In this document: one piece after another, positions 1 to 12,841 of the stretch
Layout of the letters: every line of letters begins with the position of its first letter
Position numbering within the stretch: the stretch's first letter is position 1
Assembly: GCF_000012365.1 (NCBI RefSeq)
Contig: NC_007651.1
Location: forward strand, 1,364,001 to 1,428,000
Length of the DNA stretch: 64,000 nt
Origin: Burkholderia thailandensis E264
GTDB taxonomy: Bacteria > Pseudomonadota > Gammaproteobacteria > Burkholderiales > Burkholderiaceae
Direction of reading: 5' to 3'
Position numbers and translations under genes: made by a program
The notes under the pieces: model-generated
Databases searched by the model: none
What the model was told of the DNA's origin: nothing
Seen by the model: the letters and a program-made list of their open reading frames with translations, nothing else

Positions 1-1347
1 CAGTTCGGCCACCTGCCGACGATCTTCGTGCCGGCCGGCCCGATGACGAGCGGCCTGTCGAACGACGACAAGGCGAAGATCCGCCAGCAGTTCGCGACGG
101 GCCAGGTGGGCCGCGACGCGCTGCTCGAGGCGGAATCGGCCGCATATCACGGCCACGGCACCTGCACGTTCTACGGCACCGCGAACAGCAACCAGATGCT
201 GATGGAGGTGATGGGGCTGCATCTGCCGAGCGCCGCGTTCGTCCATCCGCACACGCCGCTGCGCGACGCGCTGACGGCCGAGGCCGCGCGCCGCGTGCTC
301 GAGCTCACGGCCGAGCGCGGCGAGTACACGCCGATCGGCCACGTGATCGACGAGCGCGCGATCGTAAACGGGATCGTTGCGCTGCTCGCCACGGGCGGCT
401 CGACGAACCACACGCTGCACCTCGTCGCGATCGCGCGCGCCGCGGGCATCCTGATCGACTGGGACGATTTCGACGCGCTGTCGGCCGCGGTGCCGCTCCT
501 CGCGAAGATCTACCCGAACGGCAAGGCCGACGTGAACCATTTCCACGCGGCGGGCGGCATCGCGTTCCTCGTGCGCAACCTGCTCGAAGGCGGCCTGCTG
601 CACGAAGACGTGACGACGGTCGCGGGCAAGGGGCTTGCGCACTACACGAAGGAGCCGCGCCTGATCGACGGCGAGCTGAAGTGGGTCGACGGCGTCGCCG
701 TGAGCGCGGACGACAAGGTGCTGCGGCCGATCGCCGCGCCGTTCCAGCCGGACGGCGGGCTGCGCCTGATGCAAGGCAGGCTCGGGCGCGGCGTGATCAA
801 GATCTCGGCGGTCGCGCCCGAGCACCGCCAGGTGAAGGCTCCCGCCATCGTGTTCGATTCGCAGGAAGCCGTGCAGGCCGCGTTCGACGCGGGCGAACTG
901 AAGCGCGACTTCGTCGCCGTCGTGCGCTTCCAGGGCGCGCGTGCGAACGGGATGCCGGAGCTGCACCGGCTGACGCCGCTCCTCGGCGTGCTGCAGGACC
1001 AGGGCTTTCGCGTCGCGCTCGTGACGGACGGCCGGATGTCGGGCGCGTCGGGCAAGGTGCCGGCCGTGATCCACGTGTCGCCCGAGGCGCTGTTGTGCGG
1101 CCCGCTCGGCAAGGTGCGCACGGGCGATACGATCGTGATCGACGCGCAAGCGGGCGTGCTCGATGTCGAGATCGACGACGAGGCGTGGGCGGCGCGCGCG
1201 GTCGCGCAGCCCGCGCATCAGGCGGAAAACGAAGTCGGCTTCGGCCGTGAGTTGTTCGGCGTGTTCCGCGCGGCGGCCGCGCCGGCGGAGCAGGGCGCGT
1301 CGGTGTTCGGCGCGTTGGTGGGCGAAACGGCCCACGTCACCGCATAA
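1..1347 (+). CDS. edd: 6-phosphogluconate dehydratase, C-terminal part (cut by window start)
   Basis: Edd dehydrates 6-phosphogluconate to 2-keto-3-deoxy-6-phosphogluconate (KDPG), the first dedicated Entner-Doudoroff step, in the cytoplasm. The frame is open from base 1, so the start lies upstream; 448 codons remain of a family that is usually a little over 600 residues. IlvD/Edd hallmarks are visible: a Cys-bearing CTFYGTANS stretch (Cys near codon 55, a probable Fe-S ligand), GGSTNHTLH, and the C-terminal signature with [10 protein letters not shown]. The other cluster cysteines would be upstream. The gene is followed after 19 bp by eda, the enzyme that uses its product, which favours Edd over the paralogue IlvD. 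Confidence 0.95.
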   Translation, partial: QFGHLPTIFVPAGPMTSGLSNDDKAKIRQQFATGQVGRDALLEAESAAYHGHGTCTFYGTANSNQMLMEVMGLHLPSAAFVHPHTPLRDALTAEAARRVLELTAERGEYTPIGHVIDERAIVNGIVALLATGGSTNHTLHLVAIARAAGILIDWDDFDALSAAVPLLAKIYPNGKADVNHFHAAGGIAFLVRNLLEGGLLHEDVTTVAGKGLAHYTKEPRLIDGELKWVDGVAVSADDKVLRPIAAPFQPDGGLRLMQGRLGRGVIKISAVAPEHRQVKAPAIVFDSQEAVQAAFDAGELKRDFVAVVRFQGARANGMPELHRLTPLLGVLQDQGFRVALVTDGRMSGASGKVPAVIHVSPEALLCGPLGKVRTGDTIVIDAQAGVLDVEIDDEAWAARAVAQPAHQAENEVGFGRELFGVFRAAAAPAEQGASVFGALVGETAHVTA

Positions 1348-1366
1348 GCGAAAAGGAGTTGCATTG

Positions 1367-1993
1367 ATGAAGACGATTGGCGAGATCGTGAAGCTGGGCC
1401 CGGTGATTCCGGTGCTCGCGTTCGATTCGGTCGAACAGGGCGAACAGGTGTCGCGCGCGTTGCACGCGGGCGGCGTGAAGGTGCTCGAGATCACGCTGCG
1501 CACCGCGGCCGGGCTCGAAGCGATCAAGCGCGCGAGCGAGCTCGCCGATGACATCGTCGTCGGCGTCGGCACGATCACGAAGCCCGAGCAATGCGCGCTC
1601 GCGAAGCAGGCGGGCGCGAAGTTCGGCGTGTCGCCCGGCCTCACGAAGCAGATGCACGAGGCGGCCGTCGATGCCGGCTTGCCGCTTCTGCCCGGCGTGA
1701 TGACGCCGACCGACATCATCGTCGCGCTCGAGCTCGGCTACGAGATCGTGAAGTTCTTCCCCGCGCAGCAGGCGGGCGGCGTGCCGATGCTGCAGGCGTT
1801 TCACGGCCCGTTCCCGGCGCTGAAGTTCTGCCCGACGGGCGGCATCACCGCCGAGACCGCGCCGAGCTTCCTCAAGCTGCCGAACGTCGTGTGCGTCGGC
1901 GGCTCGTGGCTCACGCCGAAGGCGGCGCTCGCCGCGCAGGACTGGGCCGAGGTCACGCGCCTCGCGCAGGCGGCGAGCGCTCTCGCACGCTGA
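1367..1993 (+). CDS. eda: KDPG aldolase (2-dehydro-3-deoxy-6-phosphogluconate aldolase)
   Basis: Eda cleaves KDPG to pyruvate and glyceraldehyde-3-phosphate, completing the Entner-Doudoroff pathway. The 208-residue product is the usual length for this TIM-barrel class I aldolase. The catalytic Glu is E41 in VLEITLRT and the Schiff-base Lys is K129 in IVKFFPAQ. The ATG at 1367 is preceded by AAAAGGAG at 1351-1358; a TTG just before it is less likely. It is probably co-transcribed with edd. Confidence 0.96.
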   Translation: MKTIGEIVKLGPVIPVLAFDSVEQGEQVSRALHAGGVKVLEITLRTAAGLEAIKRASELADDIVVGVGTITKPEQCALAKQAGAKFGVSPGLTKQMHEAAVDAGLPLLPGVMTPTDIIVALELGYEIVKFFPAQQAGGVPMLQAFHGPFPALKFCPTGGITAETAPSFLKLPNVVCVGGSWLTPKAALAAQDWAEVTRLAQAASALAR

Positions 1994-2071
1994 ACGCAGG
2001 ATCGAGTGGCCGCACGTGGAAAACCTTCGGACGAAACAATCGATCTGGTTGTTTTTCGAGGGTTTTTGCTT

Positions 2072-2087
2072 ATGGAACCGGTTCTAT
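2072..2087. promoter_or_regulatory. Palindromic operator candidate upstream of gntP
   Basis: ATGGAACCGGTTCTAT is an inverted repeat around a central CCGG, with perfect arms over GAACCGGTTC (2075-2084). Centre-CG palindromes of this size are typical of LacI-family operators, and E. coli GntR uses a related ACCGGT-centred site for gluconate genes. It lies about 130 bp before gntP. A possible -10 TAGAAT is at 2108-2113, with no good -35 visible. The regulator gene is not in the window, so assignment to a gluconate repressor is an inference. Confidence 0.5.
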
Positions 2088-2215
2088 CGCGGCCTGGTAA
2101 ACAAAAGTAGAATTCAGCGTCCCGACGGGCGGCGAGCCGCCTCGTTTCGGAGACCTGCATAGTCGGACGGCGGCTCGCCGCGTCCGGCCCGATACATCCC
2201 AAGGAGGAGTGCTAC

Positions 2216-3577
2216 ATGGGGGCTGTCCAAGGCAGCATGCTGCTGATTTACACCGTGGTCGCGATCGCGGTGCTGATCCTGATGATCGCGCGCTACAAGG
2301 TCTATCCGTTCCTTGTGCTGATCATCGTGTCGCTCGGTCTCGGCCTCGTGGTCGGCATGCCGATGGACAAGATCGTGAAGTCGTTCGAGGGAGGCACGGG
2401 CGGCACGCTCGGCCACATTGCGATCGTCGTCGGCCTCGGCACGATGCTCGGCAAGATGATGGCCGAGTCGGGCGGCGCCGAGCGGATCGCGACCACGCTG
2501 ATCGACTGGTTCGGCGAGAAGCACATCCACTGGGCGATGATGTTCGTCGCGATCATCGTCGGCCTGCCCGTGTTCTTCGAAGTCGGCTTCGTGCTCCTGA
2601 TCCCGATCGCGTTCAACGTCGCGAAGCGCACCGGCAAGTCGCTCCTCGTCGTCGGGCTGCCGATGGTCGCGGGCCTGTCGGTCGTGCACGGGCTGATTCC
2701 GCCGCACCCGGCGGCGCTCCTCGCCGTGCAGCAGTACGGCGCCGACATCGGCAAGACGATCGCGTACGGCCTCATCGTCGGCGTGCCGACCGCGATCGTC
2801 GCGGGGCCGCTCTTCGCGCTCACGATCTCGAAGTTCGTGAAGCTGCCGGAGCACAATCCGCTCGCGTCGCAATTCGTCGAGACGCGCGCGCCGAGCGAGA
2901 AGCGCGAGCTGCCGGGCTTCGGCATTACGCTGTTCACGATCCTGCTGCCCGTCGTGCTGATGCTCGTCGGCAGCTGGGCCGATCTCGTGTTCGCGCCGAA
3001 GTCGCTGCCGAACAACCTGCTGCGCTTCGCCGGCAATTCGGACGTCGCGCTGCTGATCGCCGTGCTCGTGAGCTTCTTCACGTTCGGCAAGCTGCAAGGC
3101 TTTAATCGTGAGCAGATTCAGAAGTTCTGCGGCGATTGCCTCGCGCCGATCGCGGGCATCACGCTGATCGTCGGCGCGGGCGGCGGCTTCGGCGGTATCC
3201 TGCGCGACAGCGGCATCTCGCAGCAGATCGTCGCGACCGCGACGCACGCGCATCTGTCGCCGCTCCTGCTCGGCTGGTTCGTCGCGGCGCTGATTCGCCT
3301 CGCGACGGGCTCCGCCACGGTGGCGATGACGACCGCGTGCGGGATCGTCGCGCCGATCGCGGCGGCGTCGGGCGTCACGGTGAGGCCGGAGCTGCTCGTG
3401 CTCGCGACGGGCTCGGGCTCGCTGATCTTCTCGCACGTGAACGACGGCGGCTTCTGGCTGATCAAGGAGTACTTCGGGATGACCGTGGGCCAGACGTTCA
3501 AGACATGGACGCTGCTCGAAACGATCATCTCGGTGCTCGGTCTCACCTTCACGTTGGTGCTGAGCGCGGTTCTGTAA
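2216..3577 (+). CDS. gntP: GntP-family gluconate:H+ symporter
   Basis: This inner-membrane permease imports gluconate or a related sugar acid. The 453-residue product is hydrophobic throughout with about a dozen membrane segments and the family's Gly-rich loops, for example GAGGGFGGILRDSG and a late GSGSLIFSHVNDGGFW. The length matches GntP/GntT proteins. The ATG follows AAGGAGGA at 2201-2208, a near-perfect ribosome binding site. It is followed after 13 bp by gntK and preceded by edd-eda, so uptake, phosphorylation and cleavage of gluconate are encoded together. Confidence 0.93.
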   Translation: MGAVQGSMLLIYTVVAIAVLILMIARYKVYPFLVLIIVSLGLGLVVGMPMDKIVKSFEGGTGGTLGHIAIVVGLGTMLGKMMAESGGAERIATTLIDWFGEKHIHWAMMFVAIIVGLPVFFEVGFVLLIPIAFNVAKRTGKSLLVVGLPMVAGLSVVHGLIPPHPAALLAVQQYGADIGKTIAYGLIVGVPTAIVAGPLFALTISKFVKLPEHNPLASQFVETRAPSEKRELPGFGITLFTILLPVVLMLVGSWADLVFAPKSLPNNLLRFAGNSDVALLIAVLVSFFTFGKLQGFNREQIQKFCGDCLAPIAGITLIVGAGGGFGGILRDSGISQQIVATATHAHLSPLLLGWFVAALIRLATGSATVAMTTACGIVAPIAAASGVTVRPELLVLATGSGSLIFSHVNDGGFWLIKEYFGMTVGQTFKTWTLLETIISVLGLTFTLVLSAVL

Positions 3578-3590
3578 CAAGGGGTAGTCA

Positions 3591-4112
3591 ATGATTCTGA
3601 TCGCAATGGGCGTGTCGGGCGCGGGCAAGTCGCGGATCGGCGAAATGCTCGCGCAACGCCTGTCGTGCAGCTATACCGACGGCGACGCGTTTCACAGCGC
3701 CGCCAACAAGGAAAAGATGCACCACGGGATTGCGCTGACCGACGAGGACCGCTGGCCGTGGCTGCGCTCGATTCGCGAGGCCATCGAGGCGAGGCGGCGC
3801 GCGGGCGAGACCGCGGTGTTCACGTGCTCGTCGCTCAAGCGCGCGTACCGCGACATCCTGCGCGGCAACGATCGCGACGTGCGCTTCGTCTATCTGAAGG
3901 GCTCGTTCGACGTGCTGCGTGAGCGGCTGAAGACGCGCACCGGGCACTTCTTCGATCCGTCGCTGCTGCAAAGCCAGCTCGATACGCTCGAGGAGCCGGG
4001 CCCGGACGAGGCGATCGAAGTCAGCATCGAATTGTCGCCCGATGAGATCGTCGAGCGCGTGATGAGCGAGCTCGCCCGCGAGCGGCAGCAACAGCAGCAA
4101 CAGCAGCAGTGA
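3591..4112 (+). CDS. gntK: Gluconokinase
   Basis: Gluconokinase phosphorylates imported gluconate to 6-phosphogluconate, feeding edd/eda. The product has 173 residues, with a P-loop GVSGAGKS at residues 7-14 and the GntK-type DGDAFH and LTDEDRWPWL motifs that contact substrate. The ATG lies 13 bp after gntP. The C-terminus is unusual: the last eight residues are all Gln, encoded by CAG/CAA at 4086-4109, beyond where the kinase fold normally ends. Confidence 0.95.
   Translation: MILIAMGVSGAGKSRIGEMLAQRLSCSYTDGDAFHSAANKEKMHHGIALTDEDRWPWLRSIREAIEARRRAGETAVFTCSSLKRAYRDILRGNDRDVRFVYLKGSFDVLRERLKTRTGHFFDPSLLQSQLDTLEEPGPDEAIEVSIELSPDEIVERVMSELARERQQQQQQQQ
4086..4109 (+). repeat. CAG/CAA triplet tract encoding a poly-Gln tail
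   Basis: Eight consecutive Gln codons (CAG with two CAA interruptions) end the gntK frame just before TGA. Unit changes would keep the frame, so length variation would alter only the tail. Burkholderia genomes of this group are rich in variable simple repeats; whether this one varies cannot be seen here. Confidence 0.8.
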
Positions 4113-4167
4113 CGCCGCGCGGCCGCGACGCGGCCGCCGCCGATCGCCGCGCTGTGGCGGCAAAAAG

Positions 4168-4203
4168 AAAGGCGCCCTGCGAACTGCAGGGCGCCTTTCT
4201 TCA
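4168..4203. terminator. Bidirectional terminator between gntK and purB
   Basis: A 13-bp perfect stem, AAAGGCGCCCTGC (4168-4180) and its complement (4186-4198), encloses GAACT. A T-rich run follows on the plus strand and an A-rich run precedes it (CAAAAAGAAA), so it can stop both converging transcripts. Confidence 0.9.
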
Positions 4204-4221
4204 TCGTGTCGACGACGCGCG

Positions 4222-7640
<3,419 letters not shown>

Positions 7641-8591
7641 ATGGAACTCAAATGGCTCGAAGACTTCGTGTCGCTCGCGGAAACGCGCAGCTTCAGCCGC
7701 TCGGCCGAGCTTCGGCACGTGTCGCAACCCGCGTTTTCGCGCCGGATCCAGGCGCTCGAAGCGTGGCTCGCGACCGAGCTGATCGATCGCTCGGTGTACC
7801 CGACCCGTCTCACGCAGGCGGGCCAGGTGTTCTACGAGCAGGCGCTCGTGATGCTGTCGCAGGCGCACGAGGCGCGCACGCTGCTGCGCGGCCACGTTGG
7901 CGCGCCCGTGCCGACGATCGAATTCGCGGTGCCGCACACGCTGTCGCTCACGTACTTCCCGCGCTGGCTGCAGCGGATCGAGGCGAAGATGGGGCAGGTG
8001 CATACCCGGCTGCGTGCGCTGAACGTGCATGATGCGGTGCTCTCGCTGGTCGAGGGCGGCTGCGACCTCGTGATGGGCTATCACCATCCGAGCCATCCCG
8101 TCGCGCTCGATCCGGCCCGCTACGACATGCTGACGCTCGGCGCGGAGCCGATCAGCCCGTTCTCGGCGCCCGGCCGCGGCGGCCGCGCGCGCTATGCGCT
8201 GCCCGGCACGGCCGATGCGCCCGTGCCGTATCTGTCGTACACGCCCAATGCGTACCTCGGCCGGATGACCGAGGTGATCATCGCGAACGCGCGCGCGCCG
8301 CTCTTTCTCGACAAGGTCTACGAGACCGACATGGCCGAGGCGCTGAAGGCGATGGCGCTCGCTGGGCACGGCGTTGCTTTTCTGCCGCACAGCGCGGTCG
8401 AGGATGCGCTCGCGGGCGGCCGCCTCGTGAAACTCGGCCGTGCGGTGAAGGGCGCCGCGGAGCCGTTTACGCTGACAATGGAGATCCGCCTGTACCGGGA
8501 CAAGCTCGCGGTGCAGGGCGACGAGCCGCGGCAAAAACTCGTGCGCGCGCTGTGGGATGTCGTGCGCGAGGAACTGGGCGCGGCCGCCTGA
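7641..8591 (+). CDS. LysR-family regulator, HypT (YjiE)-like
   Basis: The 316-residue product starts MELKWLEDF, and its helix-turn-helix (about residues 16-38) contains RSFSRSAE and HVSQPAFSRRIQALE. The N-terminal ELKWLEDF and effector-domain blocks YTPNAYLGRM and GHGVAFLP closely parallel E. coli HypT, the hypochlorite-responsive activator, judged from memory of that sequence. HypT responds by methionine oxidation; whether its key Met residues are kept here needs an alignment. It is divergent from the nitrate/nitrite transporter, the usual layout for a LysR regulator and its target. Confidence 0.85.
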   Translation: MELKWLEDFVSLAETRSFSRSAELRHVSQPAFSRRIQALEAWLATELIDRSVYPTRLTQAGQVFYEQALVMLSQAHEARTLLRGHVGAPVPTIEFAVPHTLSLTYFPRWLQRIEAKMGQVHTRLRALNVHDAVLSLVEGGCDLVMGYHHPSHPVALDPARYDMLTLGAEPISPFSAPGRGGRARYALPGTADAPVPYLSYTPNAYLGRMTEVIIANARAPLFLDKVYETDMAEALKAMALAGHGVAFLPHSAVEDALAGGRLVKLGRAVKGAAEPFTLTMEIRLYRDKLAVQGDEPRQKLVRALWDVVREELGAAA

Positions 8592-8827
8592 CAGTCGCTG
8601 CGGCCCCGGCCATGCCATGGCCCTGACGCCCAGCACGGTTCGCCCGTGCGGCTTTTCGGCGGGGGGCGGCAATCGCTACATCGGGCCGCATCGTCTGCGC
8701 GGCGCTTGCCCGCACCGGCCCGTTCGGCCCGCGCGGCGCCCGCGCACGAAAGCTGCTCGGCGCAATCGCATCGGGATTGCAGCGGTTCGCACGGCGAACG
8801 CACGGTTTTTCGCGCAAAAGCCCGATC

Positions 8828-8842
8828 ATGCACGAAACGCAT
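8828..8842. promoter_or_regulatory. T-N11-A dyad (LysR-type box candidate) before gdhA
   Basis: ATGC-N7-GCAT forms a small dyad containing a T-N11-A core, the generic LysR binding pattern, about 80 bp before gdhA. The pattern is short and common by chance, so this is only a pointer. The rest of the 330-bp gap 8592-8921 shows nothing I can name. Confidence 0.25.
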
Positions 8843-8921
8843 AATCGAATAAGCAAACGGCATTGGATTTCGAAATTCGCTTTTTCGACAATGTGCGCAT
8901 TCTTCGACCGTTGGAGATTCC

Positions 8922-10226
8922 ATGTCTTCGCAATCGCAGTCCCCGTCCGTCGCGCAGTCCATTCCGTCGTACCTGCACGCGGACGATCTCGGCCCCTGGG
9001 GCAACTACCTGCAGCAAGTCGATCGCGTCGCGCCGTACCTCGGCTCCCTGTCGCGCTGGATCGAGACGCTGAAGCGCCCGAAGCGCATCCTGATCGTCGA
9101 TGTGCCGATCGAGCTGGACAACGGCACCGTTGCGCATTTCGAGGGCTATCGCGTGCAGCACAACGTGTCGCGCGGCCCGGGCAAGGGCGGCGTGCGTTAC
9201 CACCAGGACGTGACGCTGTCCGAGGTGATGGCGCTGTCCGCCTGGATGTCGGTGAAGAACGCGGCCGTGAACGTGCCGTACGGCGGCGCGAAGGGCGGCA
9301 TCCGCGTCGATCCGCGCAAGCTCTCACGTGGCGAGCTCGAGCGCGTAACGCGTCGCTACACCAGCGAAATCGGCATCATCATCGGCCCGAACACCGATAT
9401 TCCCGCGCCTGACGTCAACACGAACGAGCAGATCATGGCGTGGATGATGGACACTTACTCGATGAACCAGGGCCAGACGGCCACGGGCGTCGTGACCGGC
9501 AAGCCGATCTCGCTCGGCGGCTCGCTCGGCCGCAAGGAAGCGACTGGCCGCGGCGTGTTCGTCGTCGGCTGCGAGGCGGCGAAGAAGAAGGGTGTCGAGA
9601 TCGAAGGCGCGCGCATCGCGGTGCAGGGTTTCGGCAACGTCGGCGGGATCGCCGCGAAGCTGTTCCAGGAAGCGGGCGCGAAGGTGATCGCGGTGCAGGA
9701 TCACACGGGCACGATCCACCAGCCGGCTGGCGTCGACACGGCCAAGCTGCTCGACCACGTCGGCCGCACGGGCGGCGTCGCGGGCTTCGAAGGCGCGGAA
9801 CCGATGCCGAACGACGAGTTCTGGACCGTCGAGACCGAGATCCTGATTCCGGCCGCGCTGGAAAACCAGATCACCGAGAAGAACGCGTCGAAGATCCGCA
9901 CGAAGATCATCGTCGAAGGCGCGAACGGCCCGACGACGACGGCCGCGGACGACATCCTGAGCGCGAACGGCGTGCTCGTGATCCCCGACGTGATCGCGAA
10001 CGCGGGCGGCGTGACCGTGTCGTACTTCGAGTGGGTGCAGGATTTCTCGAGCTTCTTCTGGACCGAAGACGAGATCAACCACCGTCTCGAGCGCGTGATG
10101 CGCGAGGCGTTTGCCGGCGTGTGGGCGGTGGCCGAAGAGCACAAGGTGTCGGTGCGCACGGCGGCGTTCATCGTCGCGTGCAAACGCATCCTGATGGCGC
10201 GCGAAATGCGCGGTCTGTACCCCTGA
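8922..10226 (+). CDS. gdhA: Glutamate dehydrogenase (Glu/Leu/Phe/Val dehydrogenase family)
   Basis: The enzyme interconverts glutamate and 2-oxoglutarate plus ammonia. The product has 434 residues, in the range of small hexameric GDHs. It carries the family active-site block VPYGGAKGG with the catalytic Lys, the substrate-site [10 protein letters not shown], and a Rossmann GFGNVG in the nucleotide domain. Cofactor preference (NAD or NADP) cannot be read safely; proteins of this length class in Burkholderia are usually called NAD-type. The neighbouring gltIJKL importer suggests a glutamate-use block, although a strong hairpin separates them. Confidence 0.95.
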   Translation: MSSQSQSPSVAQSIPSYLHADDLGPWGNYLQQVDRVAPYLGSLSRWIETLKRPKRILIVDVPIELDNGTVAHFEGYRVQHNVSRGPGKGGVRYHQDVTLSEVMALSAWMSVKNAAVNVPYGGAKGGIRVDPRKLSRGELERVTRRYTSEIGIIIGPNTDIPAPDVNTNEQIMAWMMDTYSMNQGQTATGVVTGKPISLGGSLGRKEATGRGVFVVGCEAAKKKGVEIEGARIAVQGFGNVGGIAAKLFQEAGAKVIAVQDHTGTIHQPAGVDTAKLLDHVGRTGGVAGFEGAEPMPNDEFWTVETEILIPAALENQITEKNASKIRTKIIVEGANGPTTTAADDILSANGVLVIPDVIANAGGVTVSYFEWVQDFSSFFWTEDEINHRLERVMREAFAGVWAVAEEHKVSVRTAAFIVACKRILMAREMRGLYP

Positions 10227-10282
10227 TCGACGGGTTGGAGCGATCGGCGACGCGCAGGTTGGAGGCCGCGTCGTGATTCACT

Positions 10283-10314
10283 CGCGGGCGGCACCGGCTC
10301 CGGTGCCGCCCGCG
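10283..10314 (+). terminator. Perfect 14-bp GC hairpin after gdhA, no T-run
   Basis: CGCGGGCGGCACCG (10283-10296) pairs perfectly with 10301-10314 across a GCTC loop. No T-run follows. It may end gdhA transcription or protect the 3' end. Confidence 0.5.
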
Positions 10315-10383
10315 TGCGCATCCGGGCGCCGAACGCAGGTCGAAACACGCCTGCCGCCCGGACAGGAGTGTGGTTAACTACCA

Positions 10384-10411
10384 TTACTTTCATAAAAATT
10401 ACTTTGATAAA
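10384..10411 (+). promoter_or_regulatory. Possible sigma-70 promoter for gltI
   Basis: An AT-rich island unlike its surroundings contains TTACTT (10384-10389) and GATAAA (10406-10411), 16 bp apart, about 34 bp before the gltI start. The match to consensus is moderate. Confidence 0.35.
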
Positions 10412-10444
10412 CTGGCGCGGGTTTTCGCCAAGGAGATGACAACG

Positions 10445-11341
10445 ATGATGAAATTCCCGAAAGCAATGCTGATGGTCGCGGCGCTGAGCACTTTCGCCGG
10501 CGGCGCCATCGCCCAGGAAACGGGCACGCTGAAAAAAATCAAGGACACGGGCGTGATTGCGCTGGGGCACCGCGAATCGTCGATTCCGTTCTCGTACTAT
10601 GACCAGAATCAGCAGGTCGTCGGCTATTCGCGCGACTTCCAGATGAAGGTCGTCGACGCGGTCAAGAAGAAGCTGAATCTGCCCAACCTGCAGGTGAAGA
10701 ACATTCCGGTGACGTCGCAGAACCGGATTCCGCTCGTGCAGAACGGCACGGTCGACATCGAGTGCGGTTCGACGACGAACAATCTCGATCGCCAGAAGCA
10801 AGCGGCGTTCTCGGACACGATCTTCGTGATCGGCACGCGCCTCATGACGAAGAAGGATTCGGGCATCAAGGATTTCGCCGACCTGAAGGGCAAGACCGTC
10901 GTCACGACGGCGGGCACGACGTCCGAGCGGTTGTTGCGCGAAATGAACAACAAGAACCAGATGGGGATGAGCATCATCAGCGCGAAGGACCACGGCGAGT
11001 CGTTCCAGACGCTCGAGACGGGCCGCGCGGTCGCGTTCATGATGGACGACGCGCTGCTCGCGGGCGAGCGCGCGAAGGCGAAGCAGCCGGGCGAGTGGGT
11101 GATCGTCGGCAAGCCGCAGTCTCAGGAAGCGTACGGCTGCATGATGCGCAAGGACGATCCGGCGTTCAAGAAGGTGGTCGACGACGCGATCGCGCAGGTC
11201 GAGAAGTCGGGCGAAGCCGCGAAGATCTATTCGAAGTGGTTCGAGAATCCGATTCCGCCGAAGGGCCTGAATCTGAACTTCCCGCTCTCCGACGAGATGA
11301 AGAAGCTCTACGCGAACCCGAACGACAAGGCGCTCGACTGA
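10445..11341 (+). CDS. gltI: Glutamate/aspartate ABC transporter, periplasmic binding protein
   Basis: This protein captures glutamate/aspartate in the periplasm and delivers it to GltJK. The product is 298 residues with a Sec signal peptide (MMKFPKAMLMVAALS..., cleavage near AIA-Q). The mature part is a bacterial extracellular solute-binding family 3 protein, with DTGVIALGHRESSIPFSYYD at its start. Start choice: AAGGAG at 10430-10435 fits the ATG at 10445; an in-frame open stretch from 10370 would give a non-signal N-terminus. It heads the gltIJKL operon. Confidence 0.95.
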   Translation: MMKFPKAMLMVAALSTFAGGAIAQETGTLKKIKDTGVIALGHRESSIPFSYYDQNQQVVGYSRDFQMKVVDAVKKKLNLPNLQVKNIPVTSQNRIPLVQNGTVDIECGSTTNNLDRQKQAAFSDTIFVIGTRLMTKKDSGIKDFADLKGKTVVTTAGTTSERLLREMNNKNQMGMSIISAKDHGESFQTLETGRAVAFMMDDALLAGERAKAKQPGEWVIVGKPQSQEAYGCMMRKDDPAFKKVVDDAIAQVEKSGEAAKIYSKWFENPIPPKGLNLNFPLSDEMKKLYANPNDKALD

Positions 11342-11423
11342 GCGGACGGCCGTTCGAGCTAACACGCGCTGACGAAACGGAAGAGGCCCGGCTTCTTCCG
11401 TTTCTTTTTGTTGGAGTCTGGCT

Positions 11424-12164
11424 ATGTCTTACCACTGGAACTGGGGCATCTTCCTGAGCCCCGTTTCGACGGGCGAACCCACCACCTATCTCGGCTGGCT
11501 GATGTCGGGATTCTGGGTGACGGTCAAGGTGTCGCTCGCCGCGTGGGTGATCGCGCTCGTCGTCGGCTCGCTGTTCGGGGTGCTGCGCACCGTGCCGAAC
11601 AAATGGCTTTCGGCGATCGGGACGGTCTACGTATCGATCTTCCGCAACATTCCGCTCATCGTGCAGTTCTTCGTCTGGTACCTCGTCGTGCCCGAACTGC
11701 TGCCCGTGTCGATCGGCACCTGGATCAAGCAGTTGCCGCCCGGCACGCAATTCTTCACCGCGTCGATCGTCTGTCTCGGCCTCTTCACGGGCGCGCGCGT
11801 CTGCGAGCAGGTGCGCTCCGGCATCAACGCGTTGCCGAAGGGCCAGCGCGCGGCCGGCCTCGCGATGGGCTTCACGCAATGGCAGACGTACCGCTACGTG
11901 CTCCTGCCCGTCGCGTACCGGATCATCGTGCCGCCGCTCACGTCCGAATTCCTGAACATCTTCAAGAACTCGGCCGTCGCGTCGACGATCGGTCTGCTCG
12001 ACCTGTCCGCGCAGGCGCGGCAGCTCGTCGACTACACCGCGCAGACCTACGAGTCGTTCATCGCGGTCACGCTCGCGTACGTGGTCATCAACCTGATCGT
12101 GATGGCGTTCATGCGCTGGGTCGAGAGCAAGTCCCGGCTGCCCGGCTACATCGGAGGCAAGTGA
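11424..12164 (+). CDS. gltJ: Glutamate/aspartate ABC transporter permease
   Basis: One of two inner-membrane permeases of the GltIJKL importer, 246 residues with about five membrane segments. It has the HisM-type EAA loop ([20 protein letters not shown]) that docks on the ATPase. Its stop overlaps the gltK start (TGATG), indicating coupled translation. Confidence 0.93.
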   Translation: MSYHWNWGIFLSPVSTGEPTTYLGWLMSGFWVTVKVSLAAWVIALVVGSLFGVLRTVPNKWLSAIGTVYVSIFRNIPLIVQFFVWYLVVPELLPVSIGTWIKQLPPGTQFFTASIVCLGLFTGARVCEQVRSGINALPKGQRAAGLAMGFTQWQTYRYVLLPVAYRIIVPPLTSEFLNIFKNSAVASTIGLLDLSAQARQLVDYTAQTYESFIAVTLAYVVINLIVMAFMRWVESKSRLPGYIGGK

Positions 12165-12841
12165 TGCATCAGTTCGACTGGAGTAGTATCCCCGGCTCGC
12201 TGCCGACGCTCTGGACGGGCGCGATCGTCACGTTCAAGATCACGCTGCTCGCGATCGTGGTCGGGATCGTCTGGGGCACGCTGCTTGCGCTGATGCGCCT
12301 GTCCGGCGTGAAGCCGCTCGCGTGGTTCGCGCAGGGCTACGTCACCGTGTTCCGCTCGATTCCGCTCGTGATGGTGCTGCTGTGGTTCTTCCTGATCGTG
12401 CCGCAGTTGCTGCAGGGCGTGCTCGGGCTGTCGCCGACGATCGACATCCGGCTCGCGTCGGCGATGGTCGCTTTCTCGCTGTTCGAAGCCGCGTATTATT
12501 CGGAGATCATCCGGGCGGGCATCCAGGCGGTACCGCGCGGGCAGGTGAACGCCGCGTTCGCGCTCGGCATGAACTATGCGCAGGCGATGCGCCTCGTGAT
12601 CCTGCCGCAGGCGTTCCGCGCCATGGTGCCGCTGCTGCTCACGCAGGCGATCGTGCTGTTCCAGGATACGTCGCTCGTCTACGTGATCAGCCTCGCGGAC
12701 TTCTTCCGCACGGCCGCGAACATCGGCGATCGCGACGGCACGAGCGTCGAGATGATCCTGTTCGCCGGCGCATGCTATTTCGTCGTGTGCTCGGTCGCAT
12801 CCGCGTTGGTCAAAGGTCTCCAGAAAAAGGTCACAAGATGA
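12164..12841 (+). CDS. gltK: Glutamate/aspartate ABC transporter permease
   Basis: The second permease subunit, 225 residues, with its own EAA loop ([20 protein letters not shown]). The start [14 protein letters not shown] was chosen because it overlaps the gltJ stop and opens with a short cytoplasmic segment before the first helix. Its stop overlaps the gltL start as ATGA. Confidence 0.93.
   Translation: MHQFDWSSIPGSLPTLWTGAIVTFKITLLAIVVGIVWGTLLALMRLSGVKPLAWFAQGYVTVFRSIPLVMVLLWFFLIVPQLLQGVLGLSPTIDIRLASAMVAFSLFEAAYYSEIIRAGIQAVPRGQVNAAFALGMNYAQAMRLVILPQAFRAMVPLLLTQAIVLFQDTSLVYVISLADFFRTAANIGDRDGTSVEMILFAGACYFVVCSVASALVKGLQKKVTR

Noticed and set aside
2114..3628. A 504-codon minus-strand frame opposite gntP
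   Set aside because: Highly charged, repeat-like translation, antisense to a recognisable permease.
4086..4109. Phase-variable switch in gntK
   Set aside because: The repeat unit is a triplet in frame at the very end of the gene; unit gain or loss would not cause a frameshift.
10412..10430. A sigma-54-like TGGCGCG...TTCGC element before gltI
   Set aside because: The GG-GC spacing is one base too long and the -12 element is poor; it also runs straight into the ribosome binding site.
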